Source: Drechmeria coniospora
Taxonomy: Eukaryota; Ascomycota; Sordariomycetes; Hypocreales; Ophiocordycipitaceae
Reading direction: 5' to 3'
DNA length: 64,000 bases
Assembly: GCF_001625195.1 (NCBI RefSeq)
Contig: NC_054391.1
Coordinates: 4,785,157-4,849,156 of the forward strand
This document shows, piece after piece, positions 11,073-21,966 of this stretch; the first letter of the stretch is position 1, and the number at the start of each line of letters is the position of its first letter. The position numbers and the translations under genes are program-made. Under the pieces are notes generated by a model. It was not told where the DNA came from, did no database searches, and saw nothing but the letters and a program-made list of their open reading frames with translations.

Positions 11073-11496
11073 ACCGTTGCCCGTCGTCGTCGTGGCACCG
11101 GCAGACGTTGGGTTCCATCATTCAACGGGTAGCAAGGCGGTCATCACGGTGATGCTACGGCTGGGCATGCAAGTGTTCTTGGCCCGACTCCATGTCTGGC
11201 TAGACAAAGGAGACATCGGTACGGATGGCTGGCAGGGCTCAAATACCCTTGGCATTTGTTTGGCGTTAGTAACTGGATGGGCTTGTCGTCAATTTGAATC
11301 GTGCGGTACCATCGTTTCCATTCATGTCGTCGAGGAGAGGATCCCTTCACAATGACGCAGCCTTCCGCCCCTTATTTGCATTCTAACTGGATTCCAACAT
11401 GCCAAACGCCCATGTCATGATGCACTCCATCCACTGGTCCGTGTTCAAAGAATGAATGCGCATGCCGTTGCCGCATGCCGTTGCCGCATCGGCCCT
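11073..11496. other. Convergent intergenic region
   Basis: This contains the 3' flanks of sft1 (plus) and the ArfGAP gene (minus). No repeat or gene was seen. Confidence 0.35.
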
Positions 11497-13277
11497 CTAC
11501 TGCCAGACGTTGGAGAAGAGGTCCTCATCCCCTCCAAATCCTGCAGACCCCTTGGCCGCCGGCGGGTTGCCTGTGTTGGAAGGAGCCGAACCGGCGGCCC
11601 AACCGCCAAACTCCTCGTCCGCGGACACCTTGGGCGCCGCGTTGAAGCCGCCGCCAGACCCGGGAACGATAGGCGTGCTGGCAAAAGACCCCCCACTTCC
11701 CCAGCCCATGCTGTCCGAAGCGCTGGTACGCTTGGTCGGCTCGGGGTTCTTCGCCGTCGTTGCGTTACTTGTCTCCGGACTGCCCCACTCGTTGGCGCCC
11801 CAGGCGTCCATGCCGGAGATGCCACCGCCTGAAAGTACGTTCGAGCTGGCCGCGGCGGCCGCCGGGTGTGCGACGGGCTTCTGCTGGTGGCTCGATAGGT
11901 TAAACGCCGAGTTGGTCGAAGGAACAGCGTTGACCGGGGGCGGTGCCGACGTCTGCGCGACGGGAGCGGACAGGTCGAACAAGTCGCCCATGGCGGACGA
12001 CGGCTGCCCAGGCTTGGGTGGCACCGCCGGCTGTTGTGAGGGCGGAGGGGAAGAGAACGAGCTGAAGCCGGCAAGGCCGGAGTTCGACGGCTTCTGCTGG
12101 TGCGATGCCGCTGGCGGCGGAGCTGGCTTCGAGTCGAAGAAGCCGCCTCCGGCCAGGCCGCCAAAGGTGCTGTTGCTCGACGTCATCGGCGTGGACCTGC
12201 TGCTCGAGGAATGGCCACCAAGGCTCGCAAAAGGGTCTGGCGCGGCCGCGAGGGTGCTCGACCCAGACATGCTCAGATTGCCAAAGGCATCGTTGAAGCC
12301 GCCGACGGAGCCTCGCGGCTGCTGGTTCAGCGTCGGCGACGCCAAGCCACCCATCGACGACTGCTGAGGCAACACCTGCTGCGTATGAGGCTGTGACTTG
12401 GGCACGGAAGCGTACAGGGACAGGATGGACTGCTTCAGGTCAGGCCGGGACTGTCCCGTGGGAAAGGCGCCTCCAGGGGTGCTCGACGGCCGCGGAGGAG
12501 CCGACACCCCCCCCAGGAGGTCCAGGCCGAGCAACGAATCCTTCGGGTTGGTCGTCTTCGGCGCCGCAGCTTCGGCCTTGGGCGGAATCCTGGGTGCAAG
12601 GCCTGCGATGCCTGACTGGGAGGAGACGCCGTCGCTTCCGCCAATCAGGTCACCCTCGGGCGCAGGCATGCTTGCGGGAGCGCTTGACTGTCCAATCGAT
12701 GCCTTCCGAATCGACTCCTTCCTCTCTATCACTTGCTTCTCCTTGACCAGGCTGAGCGGCACGTCGTCATCGCCTTCCGCGTCCAGCGTGGACGGGTCAG
12801 GAATCGGCCCGTCCATGACCCAACGCTTCAGCTCATATTTCGTTCGGATAAAGTTTTCAATCTTGGCGTCGGACGGCGTGTGGCCGACGGCGAGCTTGGC
12901 CTCCCAGTACTTGTTGGCACGGGCATTTCCCCAACTCAGGATGCTCTGGAGCTGCTCGTCGGTCCAGGAGTCGAGGTCGACGGATTTGACCCTGCTGATG
13001 TGGGTGCCCATGCCTCGATGGATGCCCGAGCATCGGATGCAGACAAAGACGCCGAGGTTCCAGCTAGCCCATCGCGGATCTGCATTTCAATCACGGCCAT
13101 GTCAGCGACAGCCTGGGCGGGGAGGGTGGGGAGGGTGATTGTGTACGAGGTGGACGCACGCTTGTTCCTCTTGCAATCGGCGCAGACCTTGTTGGCTTCC
13201 AACTTCAGAAGGCTCTTGATCGTTGCCTGGTTTTGCGCTGCCCGCTCGGCCGCTGGGTTTGGTGCCCGTCGAGACAT
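11497..13277 (-). CDS. AGE2: ArfGAP, Age2/SMAP type
   Basis: Two exons (11497-13079 and 13160-13277) give 566 aa. Residues about 12-130 form the ArfGAP domain. The zinc finger has C-x2-C (VCADC) then, after the splice, CIRC with the usual 16-residue gap; SGIHRGMGTHISRVKSVDLDSW supplies the following conserved block with the Arg. The remaining about 430 residues are low complexity, rich in Ser/Pro/Gly/Asn/Gln, with FG-, NxF- and DLF-like short motifs (GGDEDLFSNVWQ at the end). Age2 and SMAP proteins stimulate GTP hydrolysis on Arf1 at the trans-Golgi and endosomes. The DLF-type end suggests clathrin or adaptor binding, which is inference. The intron interrupts the zinc finger between its two cysteine pairs. 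Confidence 0.93.
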
Positions 13278-15001
13278 GGTGACCTGCAATGGAAAATGCC
13301 GCGATGGATTGGATGCTGTTGTGAGCACGCGTGAGGAGAGTGGGGGAGGGCAATGCCCGAGGACGGTGGAATCGTTTCAGGAGTTGCGTGTTTGGTCTGC
13401 GATGAGCTGTCGACGATTGCGTTCCACTGTCACTCGCGGAAGAGAACAAGCAGGCAAATGGCAGACAGGGCTCTCGTGCCGAAGGCCAGTGCAGTAATGC
13501 CTACGAGTACTCTATTCCTGTACGAGCACAAGACCGTGTGTGCACCAAGTCAGATGGGAAGAGGGCAGCATTTGATTGGACAGTCAAGGAACCAGCGCCA
13601 CCATTTGGTGGAACTCGCTCGGCCAGTTGTCCACCGCCGCGTCTCAGATAAATGCTGCAACCTGAGATATTAATTATTATCAGTATTTTGCACGCAAAGG
13701 ACCAAAAATTCTTGCATTCTCTCTCTGTCAATGTATGCTTCTATTGCTAGACTGCAACGTGAATCATTTCAGGTTTTTTTTATTTCGTGTGAGCAATGGG
13801 ACGTACCGCCACCGGTGTATCAAATGAAAGTATATCCAGCAGCCACGTTCTCGCAACGGATGGACAATCTGTCACGTGCCTAGCACATTCTAGGTGAAGG
13901 CAGCAGCCTTGGCTTTGGCGGGGAAGCCAGTTCGACAAAGCAAGCTGGGCTAGGCCGACAGCCTGCCGTCCGCTAATAATAATTACCCATTCACCAAGGC
14001 GGTGGGGGGGGGGGGCCGAGGGGAAGCAGCAAAAAGGATCGTCGGCGCAACAGGCCTTCAACCACACTCGAACTATTGCAAACGATCGAGGGCCAACGGA
14101 CCAAGCGCATGAAGCAAATCGTTGTGTGTTGAGTCCTATATTCAGCCTCCAAACATCCACAGACTTGAAAGCAAAATTAGCGGCATTCGATCCTTTACCT
14201 GCTCTCTTGACGAACGTCACACACAATCCTGATCGTCGCTCTTGACAGCAGAAGGCGCAGTTGTATCGGATCATATTCAACTCTATCCGTGTGCGTCTCG
14301 GGCAAAAATCTTGAGCCCATCGCCCTGCCTGAATCTTGTTCTCGGGGTACTCGCTCCCGATCGATATCAAGCATGGCGCTGACAATAACGATGGCGATGA
14401 ATGATGACGACCGGCGGCGGTGACAACTCACGTCATCTGAAACCGATGACGTGATCCAGCTGAACCCGTCCCTCCCAGGAACACCATATTTCAGCTAATC
14501 ATTATATGTGGGTGGCTTGCAGTTGAATGGATCTCTCGCACCTAGATGATCCTATTCCGTGTCCGAGGCGTCTGGTGTACCAGGACTGGCGGACTGGAGG
14601 AGAACTGCACTGATGCAAGCACTTAATAATACTTGCAGTGCTCTGTTCTTGTACAGTTCATTCCACAGCGCTCGTGCTTCATTGCAGAGCTTGCGTTTGC
14701 AGCGCTTGTAGCGGTTTGGTGGCGCATGCAGTCCACTAAACGGGCCCGCCTCCCCGGACACCAGTGCCCCACGCGGTGGTCCTTGGTGGCAACGTGTGGC
14801 AGTGCGGGTGGCACAGACCTTGGACACATGACGAAATGGAGCGTTGGCTCGATTTTATCGGCCGTTGGAAACCGGCACGGATTTGTCACCCGCAACGTTG
14901 TGATTACTTGCATGTATACAGCCTCACCACGTCCTGAGGCGTACTATAATGGTACTTATAGGCGTCGCAATCACCCCCTGCCACGCGCATAGTCCGCTCC
15001 C
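13278..15001. other. Divergent intergenic region, no gene supported
   Basis: These 1.7 kb separate the ArfGAP gene (minus) from the methionine sulfoxide reductase gene (plus). A run of 12 G occurs at 14004-14015. A 201-codon minus-strand frame at 13780-14385 has an improbable composition and no motif. Confidence 0.4.
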
Positions 15002-15713
15002 ATGCGATACTCGCCTTTACTATCCACCGCCCTCTGCAGAGTCATTCAACCTCGTCCCTACGTACGGCGCCGGCCGCAAGTCCAGCAGCTAGCGAAACTA
15101 CGACTGTCTCCACCGAGCTCCATGTCCGGCATTCCCTTCTTGGGTGCGCTTCTCGGCCGTTCATCCTCGTCCAACGCGGCCAGTATGTCGTATCCCGATC
15201 AACGTACGAACGACGAGTGGCAGGCTGTCCTTAATAAGGGTACGTAGAAAACCTCGCCACTGCCATGGCCTCCTTGCCTCGTCATGAACGAGCTGTTAGC
15301 CTCGCTCACAATCACGCCGGTTTACAGAGCAGTTCCGGATTCTACGAGAAAAAGGCACGGAGCCGGCCGGGTCTGGGAAATTCAACAAGCACTACCCCGA
15401 CCAGGGAGTTTACACATGCGCCGGGTGCAACGCGCCGCTCTACAAGGCAAACCACAAGTTCCAGTCAGGCTGCGGATGGCCGGCGTACTTTGACAGCATC
15501 CCCGGCGCCGTCACGCGGCACGAGGACCGCGCCTTTGGCATGACGAGGACGGAGATTGTCTGCTCCAACTGTGGCGGCCACCTCGGCCACGTCTTCAAGG
15601 GCGAGGGCTTCTCGACGCCAACCGACGAACGGCACTGCGTCAACAGCATCAGCTTGAACTTTTCGCCAGACGACAAGATCGTCGAGAGCGGGCCGAAGGA
15701 GAGCAAGGCGTAA
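15002..15713 (+). CDS. MXR2: Peptide methionine-R-sulfoxide reductase (MsrB), probably mitochondrial
   Basis: Two exons, 15002-15239 and 15328-15713, give 207 aa. The core starts at about residue 70 (TNDEWQAVLNKEQFRILREKGTEPAGSGKF). Zinc is bound by two CxxC pairs (CAGC and CSNC). The conserved SGCGWPAY block and GHLGHVFKG are present, and the catalytic Cys is C183 in RHCVNS. MsrB reduces methionine-R-sulfoxide in proteins using thioredoxin. The first about 65 residues are Arg-rich and lack acidic residues (MRYSPLLSTALCRVIQPRPYV start), as in a mitochondrial presequence. In-frame ATGs at 15122 and 15185 come before the core and could give a shorter cytosolic form. Confidence 0.94.
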
Positions 15714-16812
15714 GCGAATCGACAGAAAAGCCGGCGCAAAAAGCCCATTCCGCCTTGGTTGTGTTCTGTCCTGTGCGGATGCGAGCGTGAAGATGTTGGC
15801 ACGAACATTGGCTCGAGTCACCTTTGTCAGCAGGCCCTCCCCTGTCATGTACTGTGCATATTCGAAGCGGCATGCTGGCTTGCACCTGCCCTCGAGGATG
15901 ACGAACGCAAGCAATGGTGGCGAAAGGGATCAGATTGGTTTGCCGGGTCATTCTGATTTATTCTGGTTATTCGGAGGCGCGCGGCCTCGTGACCTGCTGT
16001 CGCTTCGAGAATCGAGGCTGACCAATCGACCGCGTATTCCGCCACGACAGAAACGAGGACGTGATTTGCAGGAATAGATGCATCTGTTGCCTTCAGGCAT
16101 TTCGATTACCGAACAGGAAGATGATGGAAGGAGGATCACATGCACATGTTCAGGTGGACGTGTGACGGTACCTATATTTTGTTGCAGATGTATCTGTGCG
16201 GAGTAATAATAGTGAGCACATGTACAAGTACTTCTTGGGTGGTATGTCAGCGACAACAAAGGGCGTACTGCATACGAAGTACGGAGTGCAGAGTTCCAGT
16301 ATTACAAACCAAATATTTCAAGCTTTATTATTATCGCACAATCCCTCTGGCGGGGGTGATTCGGCACATACCCCGGAGTCGTCGGGTCAGGGGTGGCCAT
16401 TTCCGGGGTTCGGGCCTGGCCAGCTAGGCATGTGAAAACAGGGGAGACGCTAAAATGCGGCTGGTCGGAAGGTCGACGGGCTCGACATGCCTGCTGCAGC
16501 GGCGGCCCCCTCCCCTGCCTCGGTCGAGCCGGGGTGCTGATGTCAGCGGGTCTTCAGTGGGTGCGCTGGCTGCTTGCAGCAGGTCTACGCCGAGGTCCAA
16601 GGAACGGCTCCTGCTGGCAACGGCAGAGTAGGCAAGGTGGGCTGGAACGCCGTCCTTAATTCCCTTCCCGACTCCCTCTCGACAACTTACCTTCCACCTT
16701 GACCATACCATACCTACCTACGACACCTACAGCCCATCTCGCTACCGTATCCGTTCCCTTGCCATACCGTTTCGCATCGTCTCCATCCCCCAAACTTGCC
16801 TTCACCGTCACA
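15714..16812. other. Intergenic region upstream of thiolase
   Basis: This lies between two plus-strand genes. Scattered GTAC and TACGGAGT words occur near 16196-16300. The last about 150 bases before the thiolase ATG are C/T-rich (ccttcccgactccctctcg onward), typical of a highly expressed fungal gene leader. Confidence 0.4.
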
Positions 16813-18203
16813 ATGGGCGGTAGGTCACTTCCCATGTCCGCCGGCCTGGCGAGCATCCGCTAACCGTCCTCTCTCGCAGCCTTTGACAGAATTTCCCAGC
16901 TCGGCGGCCAGCTTTCTGGCAACCCGACGGCGGGTGGTCGTGATAAGATCCTCGAGAAGCGTCCCGACGATGTGCGTGCCGAAACACCATGTCCCTCCTT
17001 CGTGACGTGAGAGATTGTTGGCCGCTGACGGAATGGTGCCAGGTCGTCGTCACCGCCTGCTGCCGAAGCGCCTTCACCAAGGGCGGCAAGGGCGGCTTCA
17101 AGGACACGGCCGCCGCCGACATCATGGCGGGTGTCCTGCAGGCCATCATCGACCGCTCCAAGATCAACCCGGCGCTCGTCGACGACATCTGCGTCGGCAC
17201 CGTCCTTGCCCCGGGCGGTGGTGCCACCGAGATGCGCGCGGCCACCCTCGTCGCCGGCTTCCCCGAGACGACGGCGGTCCGCACGCTCAACCGCCAGTGC
17301 TCGTCGGGCCTGCAGGCCTGCGTCGACGTGGCCAACCAGATCAAGGCGGGCATGATCGACATCGGCATCGGCGCCGGCGTCGAGAGCATGTCTCTCCAGT
17401 ACGGCCCTTCGGCGGTGACGGAGTTTTCGGACCTCCTCGAGGCCAACGTCGAGGCCGCCAACTGCAAGGTCCCCATGGGTGTCCTGTCCGAGGCCATGGC
17501 CAAGGACCTCGGCGTCGCCCGCGCCGACCAGGACGCCTTCGCCGCCTCGTCGTACCAGAAGGCGGTCCGGGCCCAGAAGGAGGGTCTCTTCGACAACGAG
17601 ATCGTGCCGCTCAAGGTCAAGTTCGAGGACCCCAAGTCCGGCGAGACCAAGGAGATCACGGTTGCCCGGGACGACGGCGTCCGTGACGGCATCACGGCCC
17701 AGTCCCTCGCCAAGATCAAGCCGGCCTTTGCCGCCGACGGCAGCATCCACGCCGGCAACGCGAGCCAGATCTCGGACGGTGCCGCCGCCGTCCTGCTCAT
17801 GAGGCGCTCGACGGCCGAGAAGCTCGGCCAGACCATCATCGGCAAGTACGTCTGCGCCTCCATCGTCGGCGTCAAGCCCCTCCTCATGGGCCAGGGCCCC
17901 TGGAAGGCGATCCCCAAGGCCAACGAGCTCGCCGGCATCTCGCGCGACGACGTGGACATTTACGAGATCAACGAGGCCTTTGCCAGCCAGTGCCTGTGGA
18001 GCGCCAAGCAGCTCGGCATCTCGCTCGACAAGGTCAACCCCAAGGGCGGCGCCATCGCCTTTGGCCATCCCCTCGGCTGCACCGGCGCCCGGCAGGTGTC
18101 GACGCTGCTGTACGAGCTGAAGCGGACGGGGAAGAAGGTGGGCAACACGTCCATGTGCATAGGCACCGGCATGGGCATGAGCGCCGTATGGGTGGCCGAG
18201 TAG
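16813..18203 (+). CDS. POT1: Peroxisomal 3-ketoacyl-CoA thiolase with PTS2 signal
   Basis: Three exons (16813-16819, 16880-16971, 17043-18203) give 419 aa. The first exon is only 7 nt. The joined N-terminus is MGAFDRISQLGGQLSG, in which R6-I7-x5-Q13-L14 fits the PTS2 consensus for Pex7-dependent peroxisomal import. Thiolase landmarks follow: DDVVVTACCRSAFTKGGKGG, the nucleophilic Cys119 in LNRQCSSGLQ, the EINEAFASQ block, His375 in GHPLGCTGARQ, and CIGTGMGM near the end where the second catalytic Cys lies. The enzyme performs the last step of fatty-acid beta-oxidation, cleaving 3-ketoacyl-CoA to acetyl-CoA. Codons are strongly GC-biased, giving a long spurious antisense frame. An acetyl-CoA acetyltransferase is the alternative, but the PTS2 favours peroxisomal thiolase. 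Confidence 0.94.
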
Positions 18204-18526
18204 GGTGGGCCGACGCGAGCTTGGATATCCATCTCCCTGTCCCATGTATGAATAGCAGCAGCAGTCACTTTTCCTTTGTTGTGGAACCAGCCGTCCGATG
18301 ATGAAATTGATACCTTATCTCATGACTTTCGAGGCACGCTGGTAGACACGCTTGCAGACACGCCTGCAGACACGCTTGGAGCCACAAGTGGTGTCGCACT
18401 GAGCGACATCCTCTCCGTCTACGTGTTACCGGGAACGGTCCACGAGCGTGCTTCCACGCGACGGATACAAGCATGCTGACGTGGGGATGACGTGACGCTG
18501 AAATTTCCAATGACTATCTGACGTGG
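18204..18526. other. Convergent intergenic region with a 12-bp minisatellite
   Basis: This holds the 3' flanks of the thiolase and mu-crystallin-like genes, including the four-copy 12-bp repeat at 18334-18381. Confidence 0.4.
18334..18381. repeat. 12-bp minisatellite, four imperfect copies
   Basis: The unit is close to acacgcttgcag. Copies start at 18334, 18346, 18358 and 18370, with one to a few substitutions each. The array is in non-coding sequence between convergent genes. Confidence 0.8.
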
Positions 18527-20077
18527 TCAAAACCCTTCAATCCGCGTGCCCAGCCTTTTTTCGTTTGCAATCTGCACCAGGTGCATGCCGACGACCAAGT
18601 CCATGAGGCCCAGGCCGACGCTCTTGTACACGACGGTGCCGTCTCTCAGCCAGCGGGCGAGGGAGTCTTCCTTCTTCTTGTCCGTATCGGACGAGCTGTT
18701 GGAGCTCGTGCGGAACGGCAGCGGAATGCTGGGCTTGCGAGAATGGCCCGACGACAGCGACCCGGACGGGCTTTCCGGTCGTTGCGGCCCGTCGCCGTAG
18801 ACGCTGGACATGGAGAGCTTGTCGCTGAAGTCGAGGGAGACGGCATCGGGCGAGATGGGCGTCTGCGAGCCGGGCGTGTTCGTCTCCGACTCCTCGACGG
18901 ATAGCCGGTGGAGCATGACGAGCTCACCGAGCCTGCAACCTCGTCAGCGCCGTCACGTCATGGGTGGGTGGATGGGTGGTTGGTCACTCACTCTACGAGC
19001 GAGTTGGGCCCAATCTTGGCCGAGATGATCTCGCCCGCCTCCTTCAGGACGCCGTCGAGCGTGTCGACGATGATGACGCCGGCTTCCTCCGCATGCTTGT
19101 GAAAATGCCTGTGGGTCCTGTCGTGGTGCTTGGTGGCTTGGGCGAGAAGCCCCTCGGGTAGCTCTCGCATTTCAGGCGTGTAGCTCCCGACGGCGATAAT
19201 GAGCCTCCCCTTCTTCCGGCCCTCGTGCGAGGTGAGGATGGAGGCGTCGAAAAGGTCCTTCCGGGACGGCGTGCAGCAGTAGATGACGTCGGAGCCGCGG
19301 AGCTGCTCCTTCAGCAGCCGGTTGTACTCGTGAAAGGTGGGTGCCATGATGGCGAACTTGGTGTGGGACCAGCCCTCGCGCTCCTTGACGGCCTGGGGGA
19401 TGACGGCGAACTTCCTCAGGAGGCCATCGGCGCTGGCGGAGAAGCGGTGGTTGATGACGTTGACGTGCTTGATGGTGCTGCCACGCATCATGAGGGCGAG
19501 GCGGACGTGCCAGTAGGCTTGCATGCCGCTGCCGAAGACCGTGATCGTCTTGACGTGGCTTCGCCGGTTCAGGAGGCAGGCGGAGGCGAGGGCGGTCCTG
19601 AAGGCGGTCAGGGTGCTCGCGTGTATGAGGCCGAGCGGCTTTCCGTCGGGCGAGAAGAGGTTGACAACGCCCGTCGGGCTGATGGCTTTGACGGATGGGT
19701 TTTCCGTCGCTTCGGACGAGGTGAGGGTGACGACTGCTCGACGTCAGCGCGGGCTCGCACGGAGGCGCAACCAGGACGGCGGCGGCCACGGGCGAAGCAA
19801 GGGTGGAGGGGGCGGAAAGCAGCCACCGGTACCTACCTTTGCATCCCATGCCCTCGGGGCCGCACGATGGCATGTAGAGCGTCGTGGCTTCGGAGCCTGG
19901 GTGGAGGGTGGATATCCTGTGCGGTTGCTGGTAGACGCCCAAGTCATCGGCCTGGGTGTTGGTCGAGAACTCGTGGAGGGCCGAGGCGAGGACGTGGCGA
20001 AACTCGTCCAGCTCGTTGAGGTCGAGGCCCTCGAGGAGAGCGCTGACCTCGGCGTCGGTGAGCACGGTAAAGGTCAT
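18527..20077 (-). CDS. Ornithine cyclodeaminase / mu-crystallin family protein
   Basis: Three exons (18527-18932, 18992-19733, 19837-20077) give 462 aa. The start is MTFTVLTDAEVSALLEGLDLNE. The substrate half includes SPTGVVNLFSPDGKPLGLIHASTLTAFRTALAS, which keeps the family Thr-x-x-R region. The Rossmann motif VFGSGMQAYWHVRLAL (GxGxQA) is followed by GSDVIYCCTPS. The family end is VYKSVGLGLMDLVVGMHLVQIANEKRLG. Normal members are about 320-350 aa; the extra length is largely a Ser/Pro-rich insert of about 70 residues before the final KSVGLGLMDL helix. The enzyme may act on an amino or imino acid with NAD(P), but the substrate is unknown and some members are regulatory. The ATG was chosen as the first before the conserved VLTDAEV block. 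Confidence 0.88.
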
Positions 20078-21966
20078 GATGACGGCGCCGCGTCGCGGGC
20101 GGACGAGGGAACTGGCAGCCCAGAGGTGCAACCTATCAGAGGCAGCTTCGATCAGGTCGTCGCCGGTCCGTCGCACTTGACAGTTCCAGCAGCAGGCAAT
20201 GGTTGATGCAGCACAGATACAGGTGCAGCACCTGCTAGTAACGGGTGCCAAGGTGCCAATGCCGGCCAATCTATCCAAGCGAGGGTGGAGGAGGATGCCT
20301 TGCGGCCTGTCACGTCAGCCTTTCGGACAAGCCCTCAGAGAAGGATACGGAGTCGAAATTGGAGGATGGTCGGCAGCCAAGGGAGGGTATCCACGCGAGT
20401 TCGAGCTCCGGATTTTGCTCCGGCACGCTGTCGAGGTGTTGGGCAAGAATCAGTATTTGTGCTGAATGTACGAATGACGAAGGTCGAAGTGGCCGTTTGA
20501 TTGTGTGATGTAATCGCTATTACTTGGACACCCCTCGCTTGATCGGTAGGCCAAAAGGCGGGGCCACGCTACAGAGTACTGTACTTACATGTACTGTAAG
20601 GGACTGTAAGCAAGTAATACTCCGTACTTAAGTACTGTACAACTAATGTTATGTACGGAGTACATCTACAGAACTTGTACAAGTACTGTACTGGTAGGTG
20701 TACAGTACTTCGTACGGAGTTCAATGTTATTACAGTACTTGTAAGTGCTGTGTGCTCCGTACTGCGGGCACATGTTTGCCATGCCTTCGCAGCCGCAAAA
20801 GGCTCCACCCCAGCCATTCGATTGGCAGCAGTTACTTGTACAGAACTTATGTACGCGTGCGTGTATACTTACTTACTGCACGGAGTACAAGTACAAGTAC
20901 ATGTACGACTTGCTGTACAGTATACTTACCTCTACAAGTACTCCGTACTTACGGAGTACAGTATACTTACTTACGGGGTACGGAGAATTAGCACGCGTAC
21001 CCGTCGCCGCTGGTTCTCATGTATCGCTCCTTGTGGAACGTCACTGTATCATAGCGCAGTACAGTAAGTATTACTGCAGTCTGTAAGTGCACTCTACAGT
21101 GCAGTTAGCACACGGTACACGCGGTACATTGCATGCCCCGGCGACTAGCAAGTCACCCGAAAACCCCGACAACGCCGGTCCGGAGCGACGGCGCTGGCTC
21201 GGAAACGGCGCCGGTCGTGACAGTCCAACAGTCACGGTCAGATTCGCACGACCGAGGACAGCTAGACTACATCATTGGCTAGCTGAGGCACAAATGACGA
21301 ATCGATGGCAATACTACGTCGAGCTTCTGGACGAATCGAGAGTCGAACCGGATAGAAGCAGGAACTAGTTGAGCAACTCCTGGACGAGGTCTCTCCGCCG
21401 ATATCACGATCGCCATGAAACCTGAACAAGCCAGTGTCCAGTGATCAAATGGGCACGGATTGAACTGCTAGTCTTGAATCAAGTATGTATATTTAGCATT
21501 ATGCATATATACGCCGTGAAGGAAAGGAGTACAGTCGGTGTTGGGATTGTGCTTCGGCTGCAAAGTTAGGCGCGCTGTGCACGCTGCTTCGGCAATCGAT
21601 ACACCTGACACCCTCCGGTTCCGCACCATCGCCTCTCCGATATTCATTTGTGGCTTCTTTATTCCGCATTGCCTCTGAAGCCAACCGAGCTCCGTATTCT
21701 CTATCCAAGCGTCCGACTACGAATTCGAGAATCACCTCACCTGCGGAGGAAGCAAGCCATCGCCACACTCGCAACTTTTCTTTCTGAACCTGAACCTCTT
21801 CTATGCACTCCCTTAAAGTTACGACCTTCGTCTTCACGTATCCGTTCCTTTTAACTTCTCCGTAGATAAGCAAGGCCGCTGCACCGTCCAAGAAATCGCC
21901 TTCTCGCCGCGTCCCCTTCCGCATTGCACTGTACAAAATTCGAATCGAGTCACAACTGGTGCCATA
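20078..21966. other. Divergent intergenic region dominated by a GTAC-rich island
   Basis: This 1.9-kb gap lies between the mu-crystallin-like gene and the acidic protein gene. The island at 20565-21120 fills its centre. A 165-codon minus-strand frame at 21499-21996 overlaps the start of the next gene and is not supported as a gene. Confidence 0.45.
20565..21120. repeat. GTAC-rich intergenic island (large, 0.55 kb)
   Basis: This is one of the densest examples. The words GTACTGTACTTAC, TACTCCGTACTTA, TACGGAGTAC, TACAAGTAC and AGTACAGTA recur on both strands, interrupted by a unique segment at about 20761-20835. The copies are not in register, so it is not a simple tandem repeat. The palindromic GTAC core means each word also occurs in inverted form. 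No reading frame of protein character runs through it. Confidence 0.85.

Noticed and set aside
13780..14385. Minus-strand 201-codon frame between the ArfGAP and MsrB genes
   Set aside because: The composition is unlike nearby genes (many Cys and Trp), with no motif. It crosses a poly-G run.
16808..18245. Long minus-strand open frames (383 and 461 codons) over the thiolase gene
   Set aside because: They are mirror frames of strongly GC-biased thiolase codons. The plus strand has a complete catalytic protein; the minus translations are low-complexity and lack motifs.
21290..21375. tRNA-like GGTTCGAC word on the minus strand
   Set aside because: The flanking bases do not form a T-arm or an acceptor stem. 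Other GGTTCGA-like words (near 25045 and 31995) fail in the same way.
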